From Polytrichum commune (taxonomy: Eukaryota; Streptophyta; Polytrichopsida; Polytrichales; Polytrichaceae): a stretch of 64,000 nt of DNA. Position numbers and translations under genes: made by a program. This document shows positions 11,055-23,019 of the stretch, piece after piece. The notes beneath the pieces are model-generated. The model did no database searches, was not told the DNA's origin, and was given only the letters and a program-made list of their open reading frames with translations. Location: contig OX485805.1 of the NCBI GenBank assembly GCA_950295325.1, forward strand, positions 49,066,758 to 49,130,757. The letters run 5' to 3'. Position 1 is the stretch's first letter, and every line of letters starts with the position of its first letter.

Positions 11055-12879
11055 TCTAGGATAGACTCCGAAAATCACATGCTCTAGGAATCCTTCTTGG
11101 GAAGAGACACTAGAAGGAATCCTGTCCAAATCAACCCTCCAGGGTAGCAGAAATTTCACTGTAAAAGGGCACCGGTATGGGTGGGTAGTGGTATGTTGGT
11201 GCAGTCTTGATGGCCTAGTTAAAAGCCGGGTGACGGACCCAAAAAGCCTCTGTTCACACCTTTTGGGGCTTCTGTGGGTGACGGTCCCCATCCCAAGGGT
11301 GATGCATACCCTTTGCCCATTCTACCAAAATGGGTGGGGTGGATTGGGTTTTGGGTGACATTGGGTAGGTGCCCTCTTGGTGACGTGCACCGGAATTGGG
11401 TGCTTTGTGGTGCGCACCATCTACCCGAATCAGTGGACATACCTAGATGGCCACCGTTGTGGGTGCACACATGCCATCCACCTATCATGTGATGACACAT
11501 CCCACATTGGAGTATATGGAGGGCATGACAAGTAGGGTAAGGGTAGGGGTCGGGTAGATGTTGGTAGTGGTCGGGTAGGTGTTGGTAGCGGTCGAGTGGA
11601 TTGGTGCTAGGTCTCAAATGATTAAAACCATAGTTTGATTCCAGTGGTTGGGTGTGAAGCCCCGACTTTGTGTATGATTATCTTTTTAGATGAATATATG
11701 GTGGTGACCAACTATCTTGTGAACTCTTGAATAATTGTCTTATTTTTTTGGAGAGAAGTTGATGTGTGGGATTATGATTGTGTGAACTATAGTCCGGATG
11801 CATATCAAGGTGTGAAGCCTTTGGATGATCTGAATGGCCTCTGTGAATCTTTGTCCAATTGCCTTAGGAAGTGCATGACCATAATTTGAGGTTGAATAAT
11901 CGGGTGTGAAACCTTGGTATCTTCTTGTGGGATTGTCTTGACTAGGTGAAAACTTGCAGTAATTATTTGTTATGAGGAATCACGAGCCCACCTTACAATT
12001 GTCTAATGTGGTGACAATTCCCTTGGAGTGTTCGTTGGCGAAATCATTTGAACCAGTTTTCACTCCAGAAAAGTGATCACTTTTACTGAGGTTGATAACT
12101 AATTAACTACCATAGTTTTAGATTGAATCTCGAAAATGAAACCATGATGTTCAAACAATGTACCCTTACCATCTGAATTGTATCCAGCTGATGGTTGTGA
12201 ATAATCGGTTACAAAAATATAGGCATTCGGGATGAGAACAATCCGGTCATTCAATAATCAAGCGAGAACACCCTAGTCATGGGAGTCCAATAAGTTGGAT
12301 CGCGATCTACTGAAAGATCATTGACATAATAAGAATTACTCTAATGAATTTGAAGTTAGAGAATAACCCATAAAATTCATCCCCCACATTGCCTAAAGTC
12401 ATTAACCTAAGTTAATCCACTTTAGCCCAACCCTAATTCTAAACCCTTGGACCTTAAGTTTTTACACAATAGCAAGTGAAACAATTACGAGGCTTGTATT
12501 GCTAAGGTTAGAAATCGAGGAATGGAGCGAAAACTTTGTCAACACAATGGCAAGTCAAACAATGATTGTAAGTTTTTTCATTGTCAACTCTCAAAGCTTG
12601 CAATTTGATAGAAATGGGCCATAACATATGCACTCATATGTGGGATTATGTTGCCTTCACAAACAGGCTACCTCATTTCTAGTTCAAATCACCTTGGGTT
12701 AAAGTCAAATCACAAAAACTTGTGACTTTTGTTTATTCATCTATATAGCAACCATTGAATCAAAATAAAGTGTAGTATTTTGTAACTTTGATAGACAATG
12801 TTGAAAATATTGTGGGATGTGGATATATATATATATATATATTAGTGTGCGACGACCTAATTGCACATGTCCGTGTAGA
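7602..12879. other. Intergenic DNA with simple repeats; no gene seen
   Basis: A long AT-rich stretch. It holds (ATAG)n/(GA)n at 8834-8891, (GA)n at 9969-10005 and 11013-11047, and (AT)n at 12823-12842. Around 10100 (plus) and 10890 (minus) the string GGTTGGGGTACTACTTTTGGG occurs in opposite orientations, which suggests a broken inverted repeat. The open frame at 11219-11617 on the minus strand is compositionally biased and matches nothing I know. Confidence 0.5.
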
Positions 12880-13602
12880 TGTTCAAGCAATATTCCTCAA
12901 AAAATAAATAGAAGAAACGAGCAACACCTTCAGATGGACTCAGTCAACACACAGTTCAAGAAGTTAGCACAAAGTTAGCACAAGCAATTCTCGTCTACCA
13001 TAGCTGACCGTCCATTCCAATTTGAAATCTACGGTGGTCACAATTATAGAACCTAAGTCCAAATTGGACAACCATGCCAGGGATATCGGTGATTCGGTGT
13101 TGACTTTTTGTTTGACCGGATCCGTGATTCGGTGCTTAAGTCAGCTTCCACCGACTACCTCCTGGCATCCATGTGGACTTTGCAGACTTGCAATACCTAC
13201 TCGCAACTTGCTTCCCAACCCTGCAAGCTCCTGTGTGGCGAGCACGGCGCAGATATTGGAGGTGGATCTTCAATCGTCTACATAAGTACAAGGCTCTGTC
13301 CAAACCTACTCATTTCAACGAATCGTCGTCTTATTGCCAGATTATCTCGTAACGAACTCTCATTCTGACCTAATTGAACAAGAGCTCAAACTATCGATCA
13401 CGGACTGATCAGAACTTGGCCATTACTATCTCAGAAGCGAACTAGGAAAGATTAGTGATTCGATTGCCAGCATCGAGGAGGTTTCTGTTTGGTTTTTGTT
13501 GCGATTGCGGATTCAGGTGATCGCGGTCGCAGAGATCGTTCAAGTGACTAGTCCTAGGCAACGGTGGAGAAGGAGAAGAACGTTCGTGCGTCGAGCCCCG
13601 AC
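12880..13602 (+). repeat. Duplicate of the first DREB-like gene's 5' region
   Basis: Corresponds block by block to 5770-6911, including CTCAAAAAATAAATAGAAGA, GGTTTCTGTTTGGTTTTTGT and the run up to the start codon. It shows that the pseudogene at 13603 arose by DNA duplication with its promoter, not by retroposition. Confidence 0.85.
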
Positions 13603-14097
13603 ATGGGCAAACAAGGGATGGAGCACTTGGGGGCCAGGGATTGTTCGCCCGGCTGACCATCGCGCGTGAATTCGATGCAGCAGCAATGCGCGACCACCAT
13701 CAAATACAAGGGAGTGCGGATGCGGGAATGGGGGAAGTGGGTGGCGGAGGTCACCGACACGCAGACGAAGACGCGCATTTGGCTAGGATCGTTCGACACG
13801 GAGGAAATGGCCGCCAGGGCCTACGACTCGGCTGTGGTGAGCTTGCAAGGGCCCAACGCCGAGGGCTTGAACTTCCCTGACTCGCTCCCTCGAGTTGTGT
13901 CGCAGTCCAGGGCGTCAAGAGACATCCAGGCTGCCGGATATGTATCTGCCCCGGAAGCCCTTCGAGATCAATCTTCAAATACTCGAGAGTTGAATGTATT
14001 CCCTCTACTTACATATGGCATCCTTCTGCATCAATTTGACTACACATACAACACCTTGGAGTTTAGTGTGTTAGAGATACGAGTCTTGTCAAGTTGA
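13603..14097 (+). pseudogene. DREB-like AP2 pseudogene, duplicate of the 6912 gene
   Basis: The start is conserved (ATG 13603, MGKQGMEHLGARDCSPG), but codon 18 is TGA (13654-13656), where the 6912 gene has GGA, a single-base change. The preamble ATG has also become ACG (13560). After the stop the frame reopens, and an undamaged AP2 domain follows ([44 protein letters not shown]), then SRASRDIQAAGYVSAPEA. Similarity to the 6912 gene ends near 13960. The remaining frame to 14097 is unrelated DNA that runs into the foldback element starting near 14110. A protein could start at ATG 13675, retaining the AP2 domain without a C-terminal region. The near-perfect domain means the loss is recent. Confidence 0.85.
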
Positions 14098-14110
14098 ACT
14101 AGACTATGTA

Positions 14111-15905
14111 TGATATTTAGTGTCATATGGTATTTTATGTCATTGTGGCAAACATTGTCATGGATGATGGATGATAACAATATTGCCCAAAAGCCTACTT
14201 GCTCTTGTTTGCCCACTCGATCTTCTCCAGGTTGCGTTGTCTCACCGTAAGGACTCTTCCTTTCACAGTTTGCTTGTAGGGTTTGCTTGTGGATTTGCTG
14301 GCAAGGTTTGAACAATGTATGTGAAAATGGAAGGTTCTATCAGTGACACTTTAGTTGTATCTTTTGTGTTCATTCGGACATCTTATTTGCTACAAATTTA
14401 GGAGCTTCACCTTAATGAACTTCACCTCCTTCTCACCTAAACTAATTGGAGATTTTTGTGTAGATATGGAAATCTCTATCATGAATCCCAATTTTTTTTG
14501 GGGTAAACACTGAACTTGAAAGTTGGGCTCATAGCCTTACCCTACCTAACTTAGTGCAATATGGGCCTTGGATTTTGCATAGAAGGGGGAAACAATAAGC
14601 TTACCATCAAGTTAATATATTCTCCATCATACTTCTATTGGTGTGATTATGGGATCCGAGGTAACTGAGCAACCAGAGCAATTTTGAGGCCAACAATGTT
14701 GCCATAGCTGTTGTTCATCCCATATTTCTCTTCTTAATATATGAGTCATTCAAAATCTGCAGTTTGAACAATTTGAGCAATTTGGGTGAAGAAAGGGTTT
14801 GGATTAGGTTTTGGACTCTTTCCCATCCAAAAGACAACCCTTGCATGGTTTCCTCTTCAACCCTATAAAAGTCAGATTTTTATCCAAGAGAAGGCAACCG
14901 TAATATGATTTTGAGCTATCAATGTGGTTGTGTGTACTAACAATCCTAATATAAATATGTGTAATGACTTTCTCCAATCAAGCAAGTCACTCTCATGAGG
15001 CGACACCTCCTTCATTGTTGCCTATCTTCGGACACAAAGCCTTCTCCCATCTACCAACAAGATTCAATTGAATAGGTGTGTGAGTGAGTTCCCACTGGAT
15101 TCATTCCTAAGTTATCTGGAGTACCCAAGAAATACTCCATGTGCATTGAAACCTAAATAGGCTACACACATATCATTCTCAAGCATTCTTCGCCAAGGGT
15201 TTTGAATCTGTGATGACAATTTCATAGCAAAGCTTCTTGTAGGTGATGAAATCTGTGATGAAGTATTGTCAAGTTATGATTGAAATTTGGATAAAAAATC
15301 ACTTGGTATCTGACAGTAATTGCAACATTGTAAATCTATAATCTCTCTTCCCCCCCACCCCCCCCAAATTACAAGGAATGACAAATAATGTTGGGTTAAC
15401 ATTTAGTGTTGGTGACACTACACTGTGGTTTACAATTAGTATTGAGACAATTAAAATTGGTACACTAAATATCATATTCAGTGTTGTTAATCTTGAAATG
15501 TCTATGAAGCCATTTTTCTTTGAGTGAGGAATAATTCGAGAACTACACTGGACATTGTATTTATTGTCACCAATTCTATTTGGTTGGCTCAATACTAATT
15601 GTAAACCTCCCATGTAGTGTCACCAACACTAAATGTAAACCAATCATTATTTGTCAATACTTATAGAAAATTCTAGGCATCAGAGATTTATAGTGTCGCA
15701 AAACCTATCACTTACTAAGTGATTTTCCACCCAATTTTTAATCATTAATGACAATATACCAAACTTTGTTACAATAATTGTCATGAATTTCATCCAAATG
15801 TCAATAATATATGAGAGTACTTGTAAACTTATTCATGAGCAGTGTCACTAGAAAACTTACCACAGTGACATTAATACCATATGAAACTAGATACAATATT
15901 TAGTG
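14111..15905. mobile_element. Foldback-type repeat element with inverted ends
   Basis: The left end (14111-14153, GTCATATGGTATTTTATGTCATTGTGG) matches the reverse complement of 15857-15905. Inside is a stronger hairpin: 15380-15446 pairs with 15588-15655, sharing GACAAATAATG, ATTTAGTGTTGGTGACACTAC and TTTACAATTAGTATTGAG. Homology extends outward to about 15280 and 15750. Related sequence occurs at 4045-4330. No transposase frame was found, so it is non-autonomous or composite. Its left edge abuts the broken 3' end of the pseudogene. Confidence 0.65.
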
Positions 15906-16009
15906 TACTAACTTATTATGACTTGAAGAACTTGAGTACCGGACATCACTAACTAGAGTTGAGATTTGCTCAATAGAATTAGGGCAACCCCTTTCGGCTT
16001 TCCAAGAAC

Positions 16010-16250
16010 CTCAGGGGGGGGGGGGGGGGGTCACTCCCCCTTGTGTTATGTAACCACGTGCGTACAAAGGGTATTTTTATGGGGGCTATTTACCTCCTCA
16101 TCTGGATTTTAGAGAACCCTTTAAGTAGAAAAAAATATACTTCACCAAATATTTGGCACCCTATAGGTAATTATAAAAGAAAACCCATACAAAACTCAAG
16201 TGATGGTAAATTACTTATAAAATTTTGATTTACTCATTCCGTACAAAGGC
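16010..16250. mobile_element. One end of a poly-G TIR element
   Basis: CTCA followed by ~18 G and TCACT, then CACGTGCG and GGGGGCTATTTACC and CCCTATAGGTAATTATAA. The same sub-terminal order occurs, reverse complemented, at the right end of the 18485-19802 element. The partner end was not found, so this is a truncated or rearranged copy. Confidence 0.55.
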
Positions 16251-16698
16251 AAACTTAGAACACCAATATGGCATGGTGTAAATTCACGTTGCAATATATT
16301 GGTGAAAGAAGAGTGTACACATCGTAACTAGAGCATGTCATGCATCTAAGTTAAATGTCGGTTTAGGAATTTGTAACCTAAAAGTTAAATCCACAAACAA
16401 TGCAGTTGAAATGAGGTCAATGACATGAGCAAGAACATAATCAATGAATATGGCACAAAGACAACACACGCCAAGAAAACCGAGCCAGAAATTCAATTGC
16501 AAAGCTGAAGTGTTAAAAAACACAAAGAAAAAATGTATTCCACTAAATTTTTAGCACTACAAACACAAATCTCCATAGACCATTTGTGCAACCCCTAGGA
16601 CAAGCATAGAACTATAAACGAAGATGGAAGACTAACACAAGAATGTATCCATTTGGAAAAGGAGTGCAACCTTTATCATAATGGTTGAGAAGTATTCA

Positions 16699-16839
16699 TG
16701 AAGGTAGCGGACAAAGCCGAAGATCGGGCTCCTCAAGCTGAGGAGAGGGTTGAGGAAGCTGATAGAAGAATCGAAGAGTTGTTGCTAGAGCTTGAGAATG
16801 TCACACGGTGCAACCCACAAAAGTATCGGGCAGGATAGG
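16699..16839 (+). pseudogene. Fragment encoding a charged coiled coil
   Basis: From ATG 16699 the frame reads MKVADKAEDRAPQAEERVEE then ADRRIEELLLELENVT, with an obvious heptad pattern, and stops at TAG 16837-16839. It lies between transposon ends and directly before the element at 16921. It is probably a piece of a transposon-encoded or captured gene. The family is not recognised. Confidence 0.4.
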
Positions 16840-16920
16840 ACATCCCCCAAGCTGGGACTTACCACGCCCATTGCGTGGATGAATGTTGTCGGAGTCCACG
16901 TCCCAAGTCGAAGTGCCGCT

Positions 16921-17919
16921 CTCGGGGAGTTCACTGCGATAATATTAGAAAACAACGTGCGGGAAAATATAGGGTAATTTATATTCACAAAAGGAAAAAC
17001 TTAGAATTTTCTTAGAAGTAATATAGGTGAGTATGTATGATAAAATTTGTATTATAAATAATATAGGATTGATACAAATAACGCATATTTTTAAAATATT
17101 TGTAAAAATATACCATAGGATTTAAGGATCTTAGGTTTTTTTTTGAAATAGGGTGTCCTTTGTGTCCAGAGGCAGGAAGATTTTGGATGAAAAACTACGT
17201 CGATTCAGTTGAAAAAATGGGATGAAAGATTGATGAGGGTGGATAACGGATTCCTAGGTTTAGGATTAAAGGCATGCATTATTTGTTGATTATATACTAG
17301 TGTTCTTAAAAGCTAGGAATTGTTTTGCAAGACGAACATGACATCTTTCATTTGCTATGAACAGTTTTGCTAGTATTTTTTAATGCTAGAAACAATTTCT
17401 CAAGATAAATTAGAGGAGTTTTGGTTGGTCTTGTGTCTATCTGCTTCAAGCAAGATGTTGTAGTATTAACTCTATACCCTTCTACATTATTGCATGGACC
17501 CTATTTTTTCTTGCTTTGTTGTTGGTGTTTTAATTGTTTTTTTTTTACACTCAGTACCGTTGTGTTTAATTGTGCGTGTAACTTGATTGAGGAACATGGG
17601 TTGATTTTGTTGTTTGAAACTGTTTATGAACACTCTTAATGTAAAACCTTGTTGTGCCTTGGATTTTGGTGACTTAGTACTTTGAATGCTCTTAAACCCT
17701 TTGGAGCAAAATCAAATAATTATAATGAACATACCTAGCTTAAAATTAGAGCTTCATCAAATTTAAAAGTAATTATAGGGTCATTTAAAAAACAAGAAAT
17801 TAGCAAATTATATAATACTACGGTACAAAAAATTAAGGATGGATAATTAAATACCCCTTGAATAAATACCCTTGTCACGCACGTGTATACATATATACAT
17901 GTCTAGTGAACTCCCCGAG
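16921..17919. mobile_element. 999-bp TIR element with perfect 15-bp inverted ends
   Basis: CTCGGGGAGTTCACT (16921-16935) is the exact reverse complement of 17905-17919. The left sub-terminal sequence (AACGTGCGGGAAAATATAGGG) matches that of the element at 18485. The flanking 8 bp (GTGCCGCT and AATTAAAC) do not match, so no target duplication is visible and one flank may be rearranged. No transposase frame was seen. Confidence 0.75.
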
Positions 17920-18484
17920 AATTAAACCTCCTATATATGAGAAGTTTATAAAGAAAAACAAATGTATATGCACTAAAGGCATGCTAGAATATGAACTCAT
18001 CTATTTATAAAGAGCTTTTCAAATTAGTGTGATAAATTTCTCTATGACGTAGATAGGCTAAGAATAATTAATTCAATAATATGCCTTCATTACTTATAAA
18101 ATCCACTTGCAATTTCCAATGTGAAAATCAGTGAACTTTTTTTCATCCGTAGCATGTAACTCAAACAAACAAAAACAAGAGCACACTGTTTTAGCCACAA
18201 TCCAAAGAGCAAAACTCAAGGGAGTTCATGAGTGCTCCAAGAGCCTCTAGTTTGTAAAACCTAGAACCCAAATGCAAACCGTAACAAGAGTGGACAAGGT
18301 AGTCATTGATGACTATTACCATATGACAATAATGGATGAAAACGTGAATTGGATGAAATTAACACATCTATTGCGAAGTTTTTCTCTAAACCTTAGGGCC
18401 CCCTTTTGTACATTTACCTTCATTTCAAAATTCTTAATAGCCTTTCTAAATGTAAACACTACACAATAATACCTCTCCCACATG

Positions 18485-19802
18485 CTCGGGGGGGGGGGGG
18501 GGGGGGGCACTGGCGAAAAACGTAGGAACTACGTGCGATAAAATATAGGGTCTTGTATAAAAATTTGGCGTAAAATTTGTAAATTATTAGATGTAGTATA
18601 GGGTGCTTTGGGATTGTGAAACATGATTATATGTAATATAGCATTTGACAAAACATGATTACATTACCTAAGTGGTACATATAAAATAGCATGGAGAAAA
18701 AGCGATAGTTTCAAAAATTAAATACTTTGCCACCAAAATATGGCATGTTCTATATAGGAAGGGTTCAAAAGATAAGGGTGAAGGTTGGTACTAAGTGGGG
18801 CAATTGTTGGCAACCCATTGACTTGATGAAACATGCAGTCCAGAACGGAAATAGAGAAACGCTCTTCCCAACTGCTATGGCTTACCTCCATTGGTTCAAA
18901 AAACAGCCGGGTCTCAACAAATATAAATATGTTGAGAATGATTGTGTGTGGGTTGATGTGGATGCTATTATCTCAACTGTGTCTCTACTGTATGAATCAA
19001 CTAGCAAAATCTACACCTTAGATGAGGTAGATGCAAACTCATTGAGTGAGTTCATTTCAAATAAAAAATAAAACCTGCTAAATTTGTACTATCTCACACA
19101 TGTGGAGATATAATTTGGAAAAAGGGCTGAATGATCATTAATACATCTTGAAATCTGTAGTAGTCATTTCAGTTCGAGTACCCTCATATCCCCACATGTG
19201 TAAATGGTAGCCTAGCTAGTTTAGGTGGATTTTGCTTGCATGGCGTGGGATTTTCCTCCAATGTGTAGGAATGGAAGATCAAGGCATCAATTGTAGGGAT
19301 TTTGCAAACCTTGTAAATATGACTTTAAGACACATGTGGCTGGCTTGTTCCCTAAGACCTCAAGGTTTCTAACTGTGTTATCCAACACAACTTTTATTCG
19401 TTGGCTCGTGTTGCTTAATGACATGTAATTACAATCTTTTGTTGTTATTGTTTAGTGTTTTGCTTTGCCCGGACTTCAGTGTGACCTTGAACCCTAAACC
19501 CTAATAAATGTTTGTTTCTCTTACTCTGTACATGTGCTTCTAACAAGAATTCTATTGTATCATACACTTTAAGGAATGGGGGCAATCAAGAGAAAAAAAT
19601 ACATATAGGTAATATAGGGTACCATAAAATCAACCATCCAAGAATTTATAATTACCAATAGGGTGCAAATAATCACAACAATTTACCATTATTTCAAAAA
19701 TTAGCATCCCTTATAATCCTTTCTCATAGGTAAATAGCCCCCATTTTAATAGGTCATTATCGCAGGTGTATGCAAAATATACAAGGGAGTGCCCCCCCCG
19801 AG
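18485..19802. mobile_element. 1318-bp hAT-like element with poly-G TIRs and 8-bp target duplication
   Basis: The left end is CTCG(n)CACTGGCG and the right end is GGGAGTGCCCCCCCCGAG. The element is flanked by identical 8-bp sequences, CCCACATG at 18477-18484 and 19803-19810. An 8-bp duplication is the hallmark of hAT elements, but the TIR is not a classical one. It contains the frame at 18727-19071. The short uninterrupted flanks indicate a recent insertion. Confidence 0.85.
18727..19071 (+). CDS. Unrecognised 114-residue protein inside the hAT-like element
   Basis: The frame opens at 18727 (an alternative codon; the first ATG is codon 6 at 18742) and encodes KYGMFYIGRVQKIRVKVGTK, WGNCWQPIDLMKHA, then WVDVDAIISTVSLL and KIYTLDEVDANSLSEFISNK before TAA. 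The tail recurs in decayed form at 41.1-41.23 kb and at 46.47-46.56 kb, so it was a real protein of the element family. It has none of the hAT transposase motifs I would recognise. It may be an accessory or captured gene, or the last exon of a longer protein. Confidence 0.55.
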   Translation: MPPKYGMFYIGRVQKIRVKVGTKWGNCWQPIDLMKHAVQNGNRETLFPTAMAYLHWFKKQPGLNKYKYVENDCVWVDVDAIISTVSLLYESTSKIYTLDEVDANSLSEFISNKK

Positions 19803-19810
19803 CCCACATG

Positions 19811-22590
19811 TATATTATGTACGTTAATGCCTCAAATGATACCCCTTCTTACACTCATGTTAGTTCATATGTTTTATGGAGAGTCTGCCCCACCCCAACG
19901 AAATGGACATGACGTCGCTCCTAGCCGTCACATTAGGATGTCATTCCCCATTACATGGTAATTTTTTTCAACTACAACAATATTTTGTAGATTTATTATT
20001 ATTATTATTATTTTGGTTGACTTCTCTAGTTGTATGCTACTAGCAGTCAAGTTTCTAGGAACAAAAAAATGAAATTCTAAAAAAATCTAAATTACATTAT
20101 GGTGGTTATATCTTGTTGAATGCAAGACCGTTAGAATTTCTTTTGATTTTGATTTTAAAAAAAAATTAAACTTTGTTTTCCTAGAAGTTGGCCAACTGCC
20201 ATTTGGTCTTGGTCAACTATAGTGGTCGATCTGCTAGATCAATCAACCATCTAATTGACTGCTAATTTGCTAAACCATAAAGAAATTCCAAAAATTTAAG
20301 ACTATTCAATCTTGTAGCCAACAAGATCTATGGTTTTCTTTTTCTTTTGTAATTTTTCTTTTGTTTTTGCAGTTGACTAGACTGTTGACTAGGGGGTTCA
20401 TCATGCCAATTTACCCTTGTGTAAACTGTTGAAGCTGCCCCCTTGCTAACAAGAAGTTTTTGGTTCCGGTGTCATGTCGCCATCACATGACACGACACGA
20501 TGTGACAAACTTGAAGAATAGAGACGAGGTCAATTTTTCTAATAGTTTGGGCCTACTTGATCTTTGTTTGACATGTGCTCATATTTAAGACTACACAATC
20601 TCCTTGCAAAAAGATAAGAATTTGAAATTCCAAATGCACAGAGATGAGGAAAAAAACATCTGACAATACTTAACTACTTGAGGGAGGTTACATTGATTCC
20701 CCCTCTAAAAGGTGGATTGATTTGCATATTAATTTTGTTCAACTTGTAGCATGTGATGAATGGATCCTTCTATGGAGATTTTGCAGGTCAAAATGATGAG
20801 AGCATTACATTCCAATTCCAACTTTGTAGTAATGATTGTGTCTTGAACACTTCACTAAGTTTCACACGAAGATCATGCTCACTACTAATTAGTATGTCCT
20901 AGATGATACCATATATAGTAAGGTCATTATAGTTGTAGACAAATTTCGTCACCTTATATGTCATGTTATAAGGTGAAGAAAATTTATCTAAACTTGTCAT
21001 ATAAGTGGAATTTCATGTTACCGAAGGTGGGTTCTTTTGATGTGTTTTCTTGAAAATTCAACAAAGCAAGGAAATTATCCTGGCACCAAAGAAGGGAATA
21101 ATCTGGCATCCCACAATATATTATGCACCAATTAGCCTTCTAAGTTTTGCTTCCTGCCCACATTCTTAAGGTGGGCTTTACTTTACTGATTTTATTCTTG
21201 CGTTGCTTACATAAGACTTCATGTCGACCCCATTTGAGCTTCCTTGGTCCCCAGTTGATTTAGGGCTTCAATCTTAGGTGTGAAGCAAACTGTGATGGTC
21301 TGGACCTTTTCCACCAATATGAGATTTGAGAGTTCATAGGTCTTGGGTTGAAGTGATCCCCAAGCTGATATCATTATTCCCTAATTTATGTACATGTTAT
21401 ATATTAATAAACTCAAACAATCCAGGGATTTCTAGACATGTACTACACCGATTAAGGTAATTAGCATGGGCAATAATCTAGAAGTCTTTAACGGTGCTCT
21501 TTCACATAACCCACTTAGCAGTAAAATGTTACAGCACCGTGTGGCTCCAGACAGTAACCCACACTACATGGGTTTTGTGTGGACTGAGTATGGACTATAA
21601 TTTGGAGATACATGGTGCTATAGTCTATTGGTTGGACATCATTACTTTTTTAGTGAACTCTTTATTGTCACGGAGTAGATGTAACTCAAATTTACACTTT
21701 GTATACTAGAAGTACTGACTCATGCAGATTTTCTTTAGATCGTTCATCCACCTCCACAAAATATGGAATTCAATGCACATATTAAAATTCCTGTGAATCC
21801 CCAAAAACAGAAACTACAGAACAAGCATATAACAATTACTTTCCACATTTTGGCATATACACGGATTCTAGAGCTGAGCGGACATTCTGAAACATGAGCA
21901 TTAAAGGGGCATTAAATCAATAAAAATTTACAATCGTTGAACTTACGATCTACAGAGCCAAGATGGTTTTTATTTATTTATTTATACTTATTTTTTAAAA
22001 TTCTTACAGTGCTAAGCCTTGTACGTTTGCCTAAACGGTTTCTTTCAGATAGTACAATTTAGGCTTGAATGTGTACACAAACGAGAAACGGCTTAACAGT
22101 TTGAATAAGACACCTTGTCTATCTTATCACGTTATACTGTAGTACCATGGCAGGTTCATCAACACTTTGCATGCCGAATTATGCCACATCAACTTTATCA
22201 TGGGTTTCAGTCAGTAGTCATGTGCCATGTGGCACTCTCGCTTAGTAAATGCATATATGGTGTCGAAGCTGCCACAGTACAATGGCAGCACAATCAATCA
22301 GTGATACGTATTAAATGCAATATCCGGCACGGCAGTGCAGTGCAGTGCAGGTCGGTTCTGAATACGATATTCGGTGGAGGCTCTCGGGTATGGCAAAACC
22401 TTGAACGGTGACTGGGTCCGAATCCCTCCCCTTTCCCTGGTTGCAATACCTAGGTTATTAGGTGGCGGTGTGGCTCTCCCATAGCCTGGCCAACAGGGTC
22501 TTTCCATGGGACCCATCCACTGCAAACACTGAGCTTCCGTGCCGATTGCAACTCCCCTGGCGGACGTGGAGGACTTCACATGACTTTGGC
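19811..22590. other. AT-rich intergenic DNA; no gene seen
   Basis: Only short frames are present, plus (TTA)n at 19996-20012 and a CAGTG direct repeat at 22332-22349. A GGTCCGAATCC string at 22415-22425 resembles a Pol III B box without a convincing A box. Confidence 0.4.
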
Positions 22591-22598
22591 TGCCGTGG

Positions 22599-22608
22599 AT
22601 ATATATAT
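22599..22608 (+). promoter_or_regulatory. TATA box of the 22971 gene
   Basis: ATATATATAT preceded by GCCGTGG and followed by GTACCCC. The 61456 gene has TATATATA followed by CCCC. It lies about 370 bp before the ATG. Confidence 0.5.
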
Positions 22609-22938
22609 GTACCCCTTGTCATCTTTGGTTTCCAAATTACATTACGGCACTACCGAAGCCGTCGAATTTCCGTGAACAGAAACAGCAACTCAACCACATT
22701 ACAGTTGCACAGAAGCCTACATTGATGTAGCGAAGTTAAGTAGTCGCAGCAGTGGATGGTATTGAATTGAGCTTCGTGTTGATAGAGAGGGAATAGAGAT
22801 ATGGTGGTGTCCGAGCTTGTCGAAGCAGAGTTCGTGAAAGAATTAAATTGAGTGCCTGGGCTTGCGTTTGCAAAGCCTGGAGGGTGGGATTTGTGTGGAA
22901 GCTAGATAGTGGTCTCAAATCCTGAGCGAATTGCAATT

Positions 22939-23019
22939 ATGGTGGAGAGGGTAGACTCGCCCACGAGACGATGGGTAAACGAGGTGCTGAGCTGCTCGGG
23001 GTGTGGAAAGACGCCATGA
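22939..23019 (+). other. Upstream ORF overlapping the start of the 22971 gene
   Basis: ATG 22939 opens a 26-codon frame (MVERVDSPTRRW..) that ends at TGA 23017-23019, in a different frame from the main ATG at 22971. It corresponds to the MVEK preamble of the paralogues. An overlapping upstream ORF of this kind usually lowers translation of the main frame. Confidence 0.5.

Noticed and set aside
11219-11617. 132-residue minus-strand open frame
   Set aside because: Rich in Pro/His/Gly from a GTG-rich local repeat (GGTCGGGTAG), with no known motif; likely non-coding.
17421-17639. Hydrophobic 72-residue frame inside the 16921 element
   Set aside because: Its Phe/Cys/Leu-rich content follows from a T-rich stretch; no conservation with the other element copies.
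19492-19505. Telomere-like ACCCTAAACCCTAA
   Set aside because: Only two units; short telomere-like strings occur by chance and in plant promoters.
22415-22425. GGTCCGAATCC resembling a tRNA/SINE B box
   Set aside because: No A box at the right distance and no tRNA cloverleaf or SINE tail could be found.
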